Notes: generated by a model from the sequence alone, not told the origin. A stretch of DNA of 64,000 nucleotides from Prosthecobacter debontii (GCA_945861385.1 CAMAUI010000003.1:17842-81841), one strand, 5' to 3'; shown: positions 27,329 through 37,751, counted from the stretch's first letter. Translations and numbers: made by a program.

Positions 27329-27651
27329 GGGGGTGAGTGTTGCGGGCCGGCGGACGGTTTTCCAGCACGGCGATGAGGCGGGCCGGCCCGGGCCGGTATT
27401 TCGCGGGCACCTGGCGAAAAAGCGGGTCTTTTTCTAACAACTTTGGGGCGCCCGGGTCTTACTCATTGTTCTGGGGGGAACAGCGGTGCAGCTGGGAGAG
27501 CGTTCTGGACCGGCTGCACCGCAAATTTTTTCCCCTGATTGAAAGCGGATCACCGTGGATGTGATTGAGTGTGAAAACCCCTTGCCTCCGCAAAAGGCCG
27601 CCCGCTACAAAGCGCGCCCTCGTTTTTTCCAACCAAACAACACCAACCACT

Positions 27652-28569
27652 ATGGCACAAAGAATCGGATTTGTCGGAGTCGGGCGCATGGGCGCGAACA
27701 TGGCGCGGCGCCTCAAGGATGTCGGATACGCAGTCACCGCCGTCTATGACATCAACCAGCAGGCTGCCGCCGACCTCGCGGCGGAACTCGGCGCGGAAGC
27801 CTGCACCAGGCTCGCCCGCGTGACAGAGTTGAGCGACGTGATTTTCACCGTCGTCACCGATGACAAGGCGCAGATCCACGTCTTCACGAACAAGAGGGAC
27901 AACCTGCTCATGGGCGCGGCGGGGCGCACGTTCGTGAACTGCGCGACCATTTCCCCTGCGACCCACGTCCAGGTGGAAAAGCTCGCGAAAAAGGCGAAGG
28001 CCGCGTCGCTCGAAGGCTGCATGGCGTCATCCATCAATCAGGCGCGCGCCGGCACGCTCTACCTCATGTGCGGGGGCGAAAAGGCGACCTTTGAAAAAGT
28101 GAAGCCGGTCCTCGTGAAACTGAGCGACGAGGGAAAACTCATGCGCTACATCGGCAAAGCCGGGCAGGCCGCGCAGGTCAAGGCGCTGGTGAACATGGTC
28201 ATGAACATCAACACCGCCGGGCTCGCCGAAGGCCTGGGCCTCGCGGATGCGCTGAAGCTCGACCTGAAAGTGGTTGCCGAAGTCTTCTCGCAGACCGGTG
28301 CGAACTCGCGCGTGCTCGTCACCGACGGCGAGGACATGATGAACCGCGACCACTCGTGCTTCTTCAGCGGCGCGCACGCCGCCAAGGACAGCGGCATCGC
28401 GCTCGCCCTTGGGAAACAGCAGAAGCTCAATCTCCCGCTCGCGGCGGCCACATTCGCCCAATACACCAAGCTCACGAAGCTCGGTCTCGGCGGTCTCGAC
28501 AAGAGCGGCATCGCGGAACTCACATTCAAAGGCCGCGGACCGAAGAAAGCCGCGAAGAAGAAGAAGTAA
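27652..28569 (+). CDS. NAD(P)-dependent oxidoreductase, 3-hydroxyisobutyrate dehydrogenase family
   Basis: MAQRIGFVGVGRMGANMARRLKDVGYAVTAVYD...KALVNMVMNINTAGLAEGLGLA. Confidence 0.9.
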   Translation: MAQRIGFVGVGRMGANMARRLKDVGYAVTAVYDINQQAAADLAAELGAEACTRLARVTELSDVIFTVVTDDKAQIHVFTNKRDNLLMGAAGRTFVNCATISPATHVQVEKLAKKAKAASLEGCMASSINQARAGTLYLMCGGEKATFEKVKPVLVKLSDEGKLMRYIGKAGQAAQVKALVNMVMNINTAGLAEGLGLADALKLDLKVVAEVFSQTGANSRVLVTDGEDMMNRDHSCFFSGAHAAKDSGIALALGKQQKLNLPLAAATFAQYTKLTKLGLGGLDKSGIAELTFKGRGPKKAAKKKK

Positions 28570-28657
28570 AAAACAGGCGGCAGGCACTGCCGCTGCCCAC
28601 CGATTTCCCCCGCATCACGCGGGGAAAAACCAAACCAATAAACACACAACACATACC

Positions 28658-29095
28658 ATGAGTTACGTTCCAATGATCAGTTCAGGAGTCGCCGGCCCGC
28701 TCGGCGCCCTTCACCTGCCGCGCCTCTGGCTGAAAGTCAGCCTCGAAGCCACCGGCAAGCTCGCCGCTGGCTACCCCGGCATCGGCGGAGGCTACGACAT
28801 GATGACCTGCACCGCGCTCGGTCTCGATCCCGAGGCCGTGAAGGCGTTCATCAAGAGCAGCAAGCCCACCTACGCCGCCTTCGAGGCATGGGTGAAAACC
28901 AACGGCAAGAACCTCACCAAGGCCACCATCCACAAGCACAACCTCGCCATTCTCGGCTACATCCACGCAGACGAAACCCGCAAGGGCATCCTCGCTGCGA
29001 ACGGGATCGCCGATGACGGCAGCGTGCTCCCCGACGCCGTGGACCTCAACAACCTCGACGACTGGTTCGAGTTCCACCAGGCCGTGCTGAAGTAA
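28658..29095 (+). CDS. DUF5069-like protein
   Basis: GPLGALHLPRLWLKVSLEATGKLAAGYPGIGGGYDMMTCTALGLDPEAVKAFI. Confidence 0.65.
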   Translation: MSYVPMISSGVAGPLGALHLPRLWLKVSLEATGKLAAGYPGIGGGYDMMTCTALGLDPEAVKAFIKSSKPTYAAFEAWVKTNGKNLTKATIHKHNLAILGYIHADETRKGILAANGIADDGSVLPDAVDLNNLDDWFEFHQAVLK

Positions 29096-29113
29096 CCAGC
29101 GCGGACTCTTCGA

Positions 29114-29150
29114 AGACCGGTGCGGCGAAAGCTGCGCCGGTCTTTTTTTT
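29114..29150 (+). terminator. Rho-independent terminator
   Basis: AGACCGGTGCGGC-GAAA-GCTGCGCCGGTCT then T8. Confidence 0.9.
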
Positions 29151-29168
29151 GCACCGACGCCACCTCCC

Positions 29169-29555
29169 CTACCCGCCCTTGATCGCCACCGCATTCGCGA
29201 CGGCGTAAAGCTCGCCATGCGAAAGCGAGACGAGAATCTCCGTGACGCCGAGCCGGCCAGCCGTCTCCGCGCCGGTACCGTGCAGGACGATGAACGGCTC
29301 CCCGCTCGCCTTGCGCCGCACCTCCACATCCAGCCACCCGAGCTGCGCGCCAAAGCCCGTCCCGAGCGCCTTGGCCACCGCCTCCTTCGCGGCAAATCTC
29401 GCCGCGTAACTGCGCGCCGGCTCGCGGTGGGAGTTGCAATACGCCTGCTCGGATTCGAGGAAGCACCGGTCGAGAAACGGCTGCCCCTGCCGTTGGATGG
29501 ACGCATCCAGCCGCGCGATCTCCACGATGTCCACGCCGATTCCGAGGATGCTCAT
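29169..29555 (-). CDS. acpS: holo-[acyl-carrier-protein] synthase
   Basis: MSILGIGVDIVEIARLDASI...RFAAKEAVAKALGTGFGAQLGWLDVEV. Confidence 0.95.
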   Translation of the reverse strand: MSILGIGVDIVEIARLDASIQRQGQPFLDRCFLESEQAYCNSHREPARSYAARFAAKEAVAKALGTGFGAQLGWLDVEVRRKASGEPFIVLHGTGAETAGRLGVTEILVSLSHGELYAVANAVAIKGG

Positions 29556-30283
29556 TGCTGCATCGCGGCGACCATTTCGCGCACCGCGCGCTCCAGCCCC
29601 ACCGAGATGGCCCGGCAGACGATGCTGTGGCCGATGTTCAATTCCACCACGTGCGGCAGCGTCCGGATGCGCGCGATGTTCGTGTAGTTGATGCCGTGCC
29701 CGGCGTTCACCTGCACGCCAAGGCCATGCGCCTGCTCCGCCGCCTCGCGCAGACGCACCAGCGCGGCGAGTTGTGCGCCGTCCTCCGAGTTTGCAAATGC
29801 GCCCGTGTGCAATTCCACCATCTCCGCGCCGAGCGCGTGCGACGCGGCGATCTGCCCGCGTTCCGGCTCGATGAACATGCTCACGCGAATGCCCGCATTA
29901 CGCAGCGCATCCACGGTCGGGCGCAGCGCCTCCTGCTGGCCGGCGACATTCAAACCGCCCTCGGTCGTCACCTCCGCGCGGTTCTCCGGGACGAGGCAGA
30001 CTTCGTCCGGCCTCACTTTGAGCGCGATTGCCAGAATCGCCGGCGAATTGCCCATCTCGAGATTCAGTTTCGTCTTCAAGCCCTCCCGCAGCCGGAAAAC
30101 ATCCGCGTCCTGAATGTGCCGGCGGTCCTCGCGGAGATGGACCGTGATCCCCGCCGCGCCCGCCCGCACACACGTCTCCGCCGCGGCGAGCAAATCCGGC
30201 TCCGCATTGTGCGCGTCAATATCCGACATGTACCGCACCTGCCGGAGCGTCGCGATGTGATCAATGTTCACCCCCAATTTCAT
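29552..30283 (-). CDS. pdxJ: pyridoxine 5'-phosphate synthase
   Basis: MKLGVNIDHIATLRQVRYMSDIDAHNAEPDLLAAAETCVRAGAAGITVHLREDRRHIQDADV; 4-nt overlap with acpS. Confidence 0.97.
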   Translation of the reverse strand: MKLGVNIDHIATLRQVRYMSDIDAHNAEPDLLAAAETCVRAGAAGITVHLREDRRHIQDADVFRLREGLKTKLNLEMGNSPAILAIALKVRPDEVCLVPENRAEVTTEGGLNVAGQQEALRPTVDALRNAGIRVSMFIEPERGQIAASHALGAEMVELHTGAFANSEDGAQLAALVRLREAAEQAHGLGVQVNAGHGINYTNIARIRTLPHVVELNIGHSIVCRAISVGLERAVREMVAAMQQ

Positions 30284-30441
30284 CACCCGCAGAGTGCTGA
30301 GCCGCCGCCTTCCGGGTCAAGCCCCGCGCCGTGCGCCTCACGCACGGCTGATTTGCAGCGGGAGTGGGAGGAAAAAATGATCCGGAAAGCCCGCGCAGGG
30401 ATCTCCCTCCCGAATTTGCCACACACGCAAGCATCACCTCA

Positions 30442-32394
30442 CTACACCCGCGTCTTCACGTCCGCCTGCGTCCACTCCCACAGGCCCTCGAGCGCGGAGT
30501 TCACTTCCTTTTTCACCTTCGCGAGTTCCGCGGCGGTGAAGCGCGCGCCTTTCGGGTCGCGGCGGGCAAAAAGGTAGAACTTGATCTTCGGCTCCGTGCC
30601 AGACGGGCGGATGGCGGCGCGGCGCCCATCGGCGAGATCGAGGATGGTCATGCTTTCCCCCGGCAGCACGTGGCCCTCGGCGTCCTTGAATTTTTGCCTC
30701 TTGAAATCCCGTGCGCCGGTGACTCGCGCACCGTGCATCTGCTTCGGTGGATTCGCGGCATAGCTCGCGGCGAGCTTCGCGATCTTCGCCGCGCCATCCG
30801 CGCCCTCGAAGGTGAGCGTGGCGTTCTTTTCCATGTAGAATCCGTATTCCGCATACACCTCGTCGAGCAGCGCATCCACGGTGATGCCGCGCGATTTCGC
30901 GAACGCGCAGACCTCGGCGAAGAGCACCACGGCGGCATTGGCGTCCTTGTCGCGCACGAAATCATGCGCGCTGTACCCGTAGCTCTCCTCGCCACCCGCG
31001 ACGTAATAGACGGAATGCTTCAGCCGCAGCTCGCGCGTCTCGCGTTCACTGAGCTGGCGGTAATTGGCGCGGGCCTTCGCGGGGAGTGCGGCCTCGTACT
31101 GGCCGAGCCGTTCGCCGATGTACTTGAAGCCCGTGAGCGTCTCCACGCAGCGCAGGCCGTGTTTTTCGGCGATCGCTTTTTGCAGGTCGGTGGTCACCAG
31201 CGTCTTGATGATCGCGCAGCGGGCCGCGTTTTCCCGCGTGATGACACCCTGCGCGATGAGCTTGCGCACGCGATACGCGGCGATGAGTGAACCGATCTGG
31301 TTCCCGGTGAGCAGTTCGATTTGTCCCGCCTTGTTCCGGATGGCGGCGCCCATGCGGTCGCTGTCGGGATCGGTGGCGAGCACCACGTCGGCATTCGTCA
31401 TTTCCGCCTGCCGGATCGCAAGCGCGAGCGCCTCGGCGTTTTCGGGATTTGGCGAATGCACGGTCGGAAACGCGCCGTCAAATCCGTCCTGTTCCTTCAC
31501 CGTGTCGAAATTGAACCCCAGCTTCTTGAGCATCGGCCTGCTGATCACGCCGCCCGTCCCGTGGATGCTGGTGAAAACCACCTTCATCCCGCGCGCGGCC
31601 TTCACCATCGCGGGATCGAGCACGAGCGTCTCCAGCCGCCCCATGTATGCCGCGTCAATCTCCTCACCGAGCCTGCGGAGCGTGCCACGCCTCGATTTCG
31701 CCACAGGCTGAAAAACGTCCGTCGTGAGCGCATTCACCCGTGCAACGATGCCGCTGGCATGCGGCTCCACGACTTGCGCGCCGTCGTCAAAGTAGCACTT
31801 GAATCCGTTGTCGTGCGCCGGGTTGTGCGAGGCGGTGATGACAACGCCCGCCGTCGCGTTCAAGTACCGCACGGCGAAGGACAGCTCCGGCGTCGAGCGC
31901 GGGCCGCCGAAAAGGCCCGCATCGCAGCCAAGCTCCACCGCCACGCGCGCCACAAGCTCCGCGAACTCACGCGAAAAATGCCGCGTGTCGTGCGCAATCA
32001 CGATCAGCGGACGCCCCTTCAGTTTCCGGTTTTTGAAGTGATCGAGGCAGTAACCCGCAAGCCCCTGCGCCGCGCGGCTGATGTTGAAAAAATTCATCGC
32101 GTTCGTGCCCGTGCATGGATGGTCGGGCCGTGCGCCGTCCTTCGCCATCCCGCGCTCCGCGGCAGTCACCACGCGGCCGATGGTGCGCCCGCGCAGACCA
32201 CCGGTTCCAAATGCCAGCGTCCTCCAGAACCGGTCCACGATCTCGCCCCAATGCCCGCCGCCGGCGAGCTGCGCGATGCTCTCCGCGGAAAGCTCGGAGC
32301 CCGACCCGGCGATGAGGCGGAGATTGCTGGCGACGGAAGCGACGACATCCGCCGCTTCGAAAGCGGCCTTGGTTGCGGGCGATGGTTTCATCAT
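30442..32394 (-). CDS. phospho-sugar mutase (phosphoglucomutase/phosphomannomutase)
   Basis: GTGGLRGRTIGRV...VIAHDTRHFSREFAELVARVAVELG...GVVITASHNPAHDNGFKCYFDDGAQV...ATDPDSDRMGAAI...IRPSGTEPKIKFYLFA. Confidence 0.93.
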   Translation of the reverse strand: MMKPSPATKAAFEAADVVASVASNLRLIAGSGSELSAESIAQLAGGGHWGEIVDRFWRTLAFGTGGLRGRTIGRVVTAAERGMAKDGARPDHPCTGTNAMNFFNISRAAQGLAGYCLDHFKNRKLKGRPLIVIAHDTRHFSREFAELVARVAVELGCDAGLFGGPRSTPELSFAVRYLNATAGVVITASHNPAHDNGFKCYFDDGAQVVEPHASGIVARVNALTTDVFQPVAKSRRGTLRRLGEEIDAAYMGRLETLVLDPAMVKAARGMKVVFTSIHGTGGVISRPMLKKLGFNFDTVKEQDGFDGAFPTVHSPNPENAEALALAIRQAEMTNADVVLATDPDSDRMGAAIRNKAGQIELLTGNQIGSLIAAYRVRKLIAQGVITRENAARCAIIKTLVTTDLQKAIAEKHGLRCVETLTGFKYIGERLGQYEAALPAKARANYRQLSERETRELRLKHSVYYVAGGEESYGYSAHDFVRDKDANAAVVLFAEVCAFAKSRGITVDALLDEVYAEYGFYMEKNATLTFEGADGAAKIAKLAASYAANPPKQMHGARVTGARDFKRQKFKDAEGHVLPGESMTILDLADGRRAAIRPSGTEPKIKFYLFARRDPKGARFTAAELAKVKKEVNSALEGLWEWTQADVKTRV

Positions 32395-32495
32395 GTGCCC
32401 TCATCCTTGCACGAATGCGGGCGAAGGGGGCAAGCGCGGTGCTCATACCATCTCTCGGAATTAACGAGACACGCCTTCAAGCGAGCGGAGTGTCG

Positions 32496-32605
32496 CGGGT
32501 AGGGTGGGCGTCCCGCCCGAATGAACTTTCATGGCGTCCAAGGCAACGCCGAGAGGCCGCGACGCAAGATGCGTCGCTCGGCGGGCAGGATGCCCACCCT
32601 ACCCG
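32496..32605. repeat. palindromic structured element
   Basis: CGGGTAGGGTGGGCGTCCCGCCCG (32496-32519) inverted against CGGGCAGGATGCCCACCCTACCCG (32582-32605), 22/24; internal GCGACGCA-AGA-TGCGTCGC. Confidence 0.9.
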
Positions 32606-32778
32606 AAACCCGACCCTCGCCCGAGCTGTTTCATGCAGCGCGCCTTCCGCCCGGCGCAGGCGCGGCATGCAAGAATGGAGCGCTCTGGCGTTTCGCGCAC
32701 AGACTCCGTATATGCCGCGCAGTGCAGCACCAGTCACCTCGCAGCATTCCGGGAAGCGCCGCCGCCGCCGTATTTTCG

Positions 32779-33936
32779 GTGATCACCACGCTCGTGCCGT
32801 GCATTCTCGTGCTCGCACTCGCGGGCACGAGCGCCCTCGCGCACAAGGCGGATACAAGCTACGCGCGGGTGCATCTGCATGCGCAGCGCATCGAATTGCG
32901 GCTGACCTTCGATGTGTTTGCGCTGCAAAAGATCGTGCCGGGCCTGGATGCAGATGGCGACCTCGCGCTGAGCAAGGCGGAGCTTCGCGCCGCAACACCA
33001 GTGATCGAGAAATTCCTCCGCACCCACGTCGGCATGGAGGTGAATGGCGCGGCGGCAGACCTCGGCGTCGCAGCGGCGCCGTTCTGGCCGCTCGACGCGC
33101 CGGATCCGATGCCTTCAAAGCTCTGGCATGCGAATGAGGCGCTCATCTCTTTCCCATTCGACAAGACGGTGAATGTGCCGACGACAAGCGTGGCGCTGCT
33201 CTTCGACATCTTCGGCGTGCTCCCGGCGCGCCACGTGGTGCTCGGCTACTTCGAGGCCGGGGGAAAGCCTCACGAGGTGATCTTCACCGCAAGCGAGCCG
33301 GACTATCTTTTCGAGCACGCCCAAGCCGCCACGCCTGTGCCAGCCGGGGCCGGGCCGCAGCGAGGCAACGCGGGCGCCTCGCCGATGCGCGAGTTTCTGT
33401 GGCAGGGCGCGCTGCATATCTGGATGGGCTGGGATCATCTGTGTTTCCTCCTCGCGCTCCTCGTGGTGAGCCGGCTGCGGCAGCTCGTGGCTGTGATCAC
33501 CTCGTTCACCATCGCCCACAGCATCACGCTGACGCTCGCGGCGATGAAAGTGATCTCGCTGTCGGCAATCATCGTGGAGAGCGCCATCGCGGCGACCATC
33601 GTTTATGTGGCGGTGGAAAACCTCGTCCGCCGCGAGGTGAGGCATCGGTGGCTGCTCACGTTCGCGTTCGGGCTCATCCACGGTTTTGGCTTCGCGAATG
33701 TGCTCGGCGGACTGGAACTGCCGCGCGAATCGTTCGTGCGCTGCCTGCTGATGTTCAACATCGGCGTGGAAGCCGGCCAGCTCGCCGTGGTGCTTGCATT
33801 GCTGCCATTCGGGCTGCTCATCGCGCGCTGGCGGCATGGCGCAATGGTGAAAGCCGCCGTGAGCGCGGGTGTCGCGCTGCTCGGCCTCGCATGGCTGGCG
33901 GACCGGGCCTTCCAGTTGGGCCTGATGCCGTTTTAG
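32779..33936 (+). CDS. HupE/UreJ family membrane protein
   Basis: GTG start, signal peptide VITTLVPCILVLALAGTSALAHKADTSYARV; FLWQGALHIWMGWDHLCFLLALLVV...FTIAHSITLTLAAMKV...FGLIHGFGFANVLGGLELP. Confidence 0.85.
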   Translation: MITTLVPCILVLALAGTSALAHKADTSYARVHLHAQRIELRLTFDVFALQKIVPGLDADGDLALSKAELRAATPVIEKFLRTHVGMEVNGAAADLGVAAAPFWPLDAPDPMPSKLWHANEALISFPFDKTVNVPTTSVALLFDIFGVLPARHVVLGYFEAGGKPHEVIFTASEPDYLFEHAQAATPVPAGAGPQRGNAGASPMREFLWQGALHIWMGWDHLCFLLALLVVSRLRQLVAVITSFTIAHSITLTLAAMKVISLSAIIVESAIAATIVYVAVENLVRREVRHRWLLTFAFGLIHGFGFANVLGGLELPRESFVRCLLMFNIGVEAGQLAVVLALLPFGLLIARWRHGAMVKAAVSAGVALLGLAWLADRAFQLGLMPF

Positions 33937-34739
33937 CTCCTCCGGAAAATGTCAGTGCTCCCGGGGCTGCGCTCGACCCAGAGCCATATCCCGCCCCGCA
34001 TTCCGAGTTCGTTCGACACCAGTTTCACATCGGCGGGCAGCTTGAACTTGATCGCCTTCGCATTGCCGCCGCCGATGTAAAGGCGGTTGAAATTGGTCAG
34101 TATGCGAAGCGACTCGATGGCCTTCTCCACCCGCCGGTTCCAACGGCGCTTGCCCACCTTCTCGAGCGCCGCCTTTCCGAGCTGCTCCTCGTAGGTCTGG
34201 CCCTTGCGGAAAGGGTGGTGCGCAAGCTCGAGGTGCGTCGAGAGCCGCCCATCCTCGGCGAGGCTTGATCCCATGCCGGTGCCCAGCGTGATGACCATCT
34301 CCACCCCTTTGCCCGAGATAGCGCCCAAGCCCTGGATGTCCGCATCGTTCAGCACGCGCACAGGTTTGCGGAGCTGCCGCGTCAACGCCAGATCGAGATC
34401 GAATCCCTCCCATGCCTTCTGCCCGAGATTGTGCGCCGTCATCACCTTCCCGCGCCGCACAACACCGGGAAAACCCACAGACACCCGGTCGTAGGCGGGC
34501 AGCGGCGCGACGAGTTTCGCGAGTGTCTCCACCATCATCCGCGGCCCGCACTTCGCCGGCGTGTCCACGCGGACGCGCTCGCTGATCATCCTCCCCTTCG
34601 TGTCCAGCACCGAGGCTTTCAGACCCGTGCCGCCGATATCAATCGCCAGCGTCCTCGGCCCCGGTGCGGCAGCCTTCCTTGATGGGGAAGTGGCACTTTC
34701 AGTTTTGTCTGCGGCGGTTTGTTCGGTAGGTGTTTTCAT
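33933..34739 (-). CDS. ROK family / polyphosphate glucokinase-like protein
   Basis: TLAIDIGGTGLKASVLDTKG...VSVGFPGVVRRGKVMTAHNLG...VLNDADIQGLGAISGKGVEMVITLGTGMGSSL...YIGGGNAKAI. Confidence 0.88.
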   Translation of the reverse strand: MKTPTEQTAADKTESATSPSRKAAAPGPRTLAIDIGGTGLKASVLDTKGRMISERVRVDTPAKCGPRMMVETLAKLVAPLPAYDRVSVGFPGVVRRGKVMTAHNLGQKAWEGFDLDLALTRQLRKPVRVLNDADIQGLGAISGKGVEMVITLGTGMGSSLAEDGRLSTHLELAHHPFRKGQTYEEQLGKAALEKVGKRRWNRRVEKAIESLRILTNFNRLYIGGGNAKAIKFKLPADVKLVSNELGMRGGIWLWVERSPGSTDIFRRS

Positions 34740-34798
34740 GATCGTCGTGCGATGGGATACCCGTCCGCCACTGGACGCGAGCATAATTCCTTGGAGCG

Positions 34799-35638
34799 CT
34801 ATCGGGCCGGCTTGTGCTCGGGAAAGTCGGCCTCATAGCGCCGTTGCAGTGCTGCGGCATCGGCGGGGACGATGTAGATTTTTCCGCGCACTTCCTTCCT
34901 CGCCCCTGGCGCGAGACCGCCGATGCGGAAGTCGCTGTGAAGGCAGCGAATGACGCCCTGGAACAGCTCCTGGTAAGGCTCCCATGCCGTGGCCCAGATC
35001 CACTTGTCGTCGGCGCTGAAGCAGCCGATCAGGCCGTTGCTCGGGACGAGCGCGCTGAGCGGGCGCGGGTTCACGTCGGTCCGCGGGACATGTGCGGGAC
35101 ACCAGACCTGGCCGGGCGTGTAGCGCGCCTTTTCCGCCCACTGCGGCGTCGGCATGCGTGTGAGTTTGCCATCCACGAAGATAAAACACTTCGGGAGGTA
35201 ATCCTCGGGTGCTCCCTTCGGCCCGCGCTCGGGCGAGGTGAAGCCGGTGAATGCGCCGAGCCGAACGCATGGCTGCGCCCAGTGCGCCTCGCTCGCCTTC
35301 GCGGTCGGGTTATGTGCGGTGAGGCGGAAGTCCACCTCGTCCGCCTTCGCCGTGATGGTGTGCTCCACGGTCACGCCATCGGCGAGCACGTCGCGCAATT
35401 TCAGGATCCTGCCATCGTCGCTCAGCGAGACCGTCTCGGACTTGTGCGGGATAACCGTGTGCTTGCCCCAGTCTGCATCGGTGGAACCCGCGCGGCAGTA
35501 GGCTTCGAGGTAATTGATCCGGATTTCCCCGCCGGGCACGTGCGGCGCGCGGATGACGAGCCAGTGGCCGTCGCGCGCAAGGGTGAGGTCGGCGGCGGCG
35601 GCACTCATGGCGAGGATGAGAAAGGCGAGGAGTTTCAT
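34799..35638 (-). CDS. hypothetical secreted protein
   Basis: MKLLAFLILAMSAAAADLTLARDGHWLVIRAPHVPGGEIRINYLEAYCRAGSTDADW; signal peptide. Confidence 0.65.
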   Translation of the reverse strand: MKLLAFLILAMSAAAADLTLARDGHWLVIRAPHVPGGEIRINYLEAYCRAGSTDADWGKHTVIPHKSETVSLSDDGRILKLRDVLADGVTVEHTITAKADEVDFRLTAHNPTAKASEAHWAQPCVRLGAFTGFTSPERGPKGAPEDYLPKCFIFVDGKLTRMPTPQWAEKARYTPGQVWCPAHVPRTDVNPRPLSALVPSNGLIGCFSADDKWIWATAWEPYQELFQGVIRCLHSDFRIGGLAPGARKEVRGKIYIVPADAAALQRRYEADFPEHKPAR

Positions 35639-35733
35639 GGCAGCCGGAAGCAAGGCACCTCGCGCCACACCGCGCAATCCCCCGCATCACACCGCGCTTT
35701 GCAAACCGCCCCAGGCGCTTCACGCTGCCGGCG

Positions 35734-37242
35734 ATGAGCCGCATCTTTCTCCTGATCCACTTTCTCGCCGCCGCCTCCGTCGCCGCGGAAAGGCCGAACA
35801 TCATTTTCATTTTCTCCGACGACCACGCGCAGCACGCCATCTCCGCGTACGGATCGAAGGTGAACAAGACGCCGCACATTGACCGCCTCGCCGCGGCGGG
35901 TGCGCGCTTCACGAATTCATTCGTCACCAATTCCATCTGCACACCGAGCCGCGCCACGCTGCTCACGGGGCAGTATTCGCACCTCAATGGCGTCCCCGTC
36001 TTCAACCGCTTCGACGGTGCGCGCGACAATGTCGCGAAGCGCATGCAGGCTGGTGGCTACCACACGGGCATCATCGGCAAATGGCACCTCGGCTCCGACC
36101 CCACGGGCTTCGACCGCTGGATCGTCCTGCCCGGCCAGGGCCAGTATTGGGATCCCGTCTTCCTCGTCCCGGGCCACAAGTTCACGATCAAGGGCCACTG
36201 CACGGACATCACCGGCGACCTCGGCGTCGAGTGGATCGAAACCCGCCCGAAGGACAAGCCGTTCTTCCTCATGCTCCATCAAAAAGCCCCGCACCGCGCA
36301 TGGGAGCCGGATGAGCGCAACAAGGCGCTTTTCAAAGACCGCATCGTCCCCGAACCCGACACGCTCTTTGACAGCTACGCCACCCGCCCCGCCGCGCTGC
36401 CGGCCAATAAGCAGACGGTGGCAAACGACCTCAACCGTCGCGACCTCAAGCTCGATCCGCCTGCCGGTCTCAAAGACCGCGAACTCATCAAATGGAAATA
36501 CCAGCGCTACATGCAGGACTACCTCGCCTGCGTGCAGGGCGTGGACGACAACGTCGGCAAAATCCTCGACCATCTCGACAAGGCGGGCCTAGCGGAAAAC
36601 ACCATCGTCATCTACTCCGCCGACAACGGCTGGTACCTCGGCGACCTCGGCCTTTACGACAAGCGATTCATGTACGAGCCAGGCCTCCGCGTCCCGCTCA
36701 TCGCCCGCGGTCCCGGCATCAAGCCAGCGGCAACACCCGCGCAGTTCGTCGCCAACATAGACCTCGCCCCCACCTTCCTCGACCTCGCCGGCCTGCCCGT
36801 CCCGGACACCATGCAGGGCCGCAGCCTGGCCCCGCTCCTCCGCGGCGAATCACCCGCCGACTGGCGCACGAGCATCTACTACCGCTATTATCACAGCCCC
36901 GGCCACCACAACACCGCCGCACACCTCGGCGTCCGCACCGCCACGCACAAGCTGATCCATTATTGGAAAAAGAACGCCTACGAGCTCTTCGACCTCAGCA
37001 GCGATCCCACCGAACAGAACAACCTTCTCTCCACGGAAGACGCCGCAAAAAAACCCGGAGTCGCCAAAGCCTTCGCCGAGTTGAAGGCGGAGATCGCCCG
37101 CCTGCAAAAGGAATTCAAGGACGACGGCCAGTTCGCCGATTCCTCCACATGGCCAAAGGACGGCGCCGATGGCCCGTTCAACGACAAAAAGCCCGCCGGG
37201 ACAAAGACCGTGAACGAGGCGATCATCGCGTCGAAGCGATGA
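35734..37242 (+). CDS. arylsulfatase-type sulfatase
   Basis: RPNIIFIFSDDHAQHAISAYG, TNSICTPSRATLLTGQYSHLNGV (C-x-P-S-R formylglycine motif), GIIGKWHLGSDPTGFD. Confidence 0.95.
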   Translation: MSRIFLLIHFLAAASVAAERPNIIFIFSDDHAQHAISAYGSKVNKTPHIDRLAAAGARFTNSFVTNSICTPSRATLLTGQYSHLNGVPVFNRFDGARDNVAKRMQAGGYHTGIIGKWHLGSDPTGFDRWIVLPGQGQYWDPVFLVPGHKFTIKGHCTDITGDLGVEWIETRPKDKPFFLMLHQKAPHRAWEPDERNKALFKDRIVPEPDTLFDSYATRPAALPANKQTVANDLNRRDLKLDPPAGLKDRELIKWKYQRYMQDYLACVQGVDDNVGKILDHLDKAGLAENTIVIYSADNGWYLGDLGLYDKRFMYEPGLRVPLIARGPGIKPAATPAQFVANIDLAPTFLDLAGLPVPDTMQGRSLAPLLRGESPADWRTSIYYRYYHSPGHHNTAAHLGVRTATHKLIHYWKKNAYELFDLSSDPTEQNNLLSTEDAAKKPGVAKAFAELKAEIARLQKEFKDDGQFADSSTWPKDGADGPFNDKKPAGTKTVNEAIIASKR

Positions 37243-37312
37243 ACGGCTCACTGGTCTTATTCCATCTCTAAAAAATGCCCGGACTGAATGACGCGTAGCG
37301 TCAGCGATGTGC

Positions 37313-37469
37313 GTAGCCGTGGGTGACGCAGGAACCCACGGTTCCGGTGCCCACAGGCTGCGCCTCGTACGTGGCGCGACCATGGCCGTCGCGCTAGGGT
37401 TGTCGCGCCGACTACGCGGCGCTTGCGTTTCGCGCGGGTTCAGGGGGTTCCTGCGTCACCCCCGGCTAC
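37313..37469. repeat. palindromic structured element
   Basis: GTAGCCGTGGGTGACGCAGGAACCC (37313-37337) inverted against GGGTTCCTGCGTCACCCCCGGCTAC (37445-37469), 24/25. Confidence 0.9.
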
Positions 37470-37515
37470 TCATACCAATTGCACGAGAACTTCGGTGGAA
37501 TCGGCCGGAGCGAGT

Positions 37516-37623
37516 GTGGCTGCGGCGCCCTCGCCGCCGTCCGTTTCGGCGACGCCTCGTCGCCGGGAGAAGCTCGCGGCGAGGGCGCCGCGGCAACGGA
37601 CCGCGACGGGGCGTCGCAGCCAC
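37516..37623. repeat. palindromic structured element related to the dnaE insert
   Basis: GTGGCTGCGGCGCCCTCGCCG ... GGCGTCGCAGCCAC; perfect internal pair GCGGCGCCCTCGCCG (37522-37536) / CGGCGAGGGCGCCGC (37577-37591); hairpin CGGCGACG-CCT-CGTCGCCG. Confidence 0.85.
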
Positions 37624-37751
37624 GGTCAGTGCCGCTCCACTCGGTGGATGCAGTTCTACCGAATGGACGGGGCAAGTGGTATCACATCCAGGCGCTACGC
37701 GCCTGCCGCGGCCAACGGTTCGGTTAATTCCAAGAGATGGTATTATTCGCG

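Noticed and set aside
32521-32778. N-terminal extension of the HupE/UreJ ORF (MNFHGVQGNAERPRRK...)
   Set aside because: It lies over a palindromic element and lacks similarity to the family; a signal peptide starts at GTG 32779.
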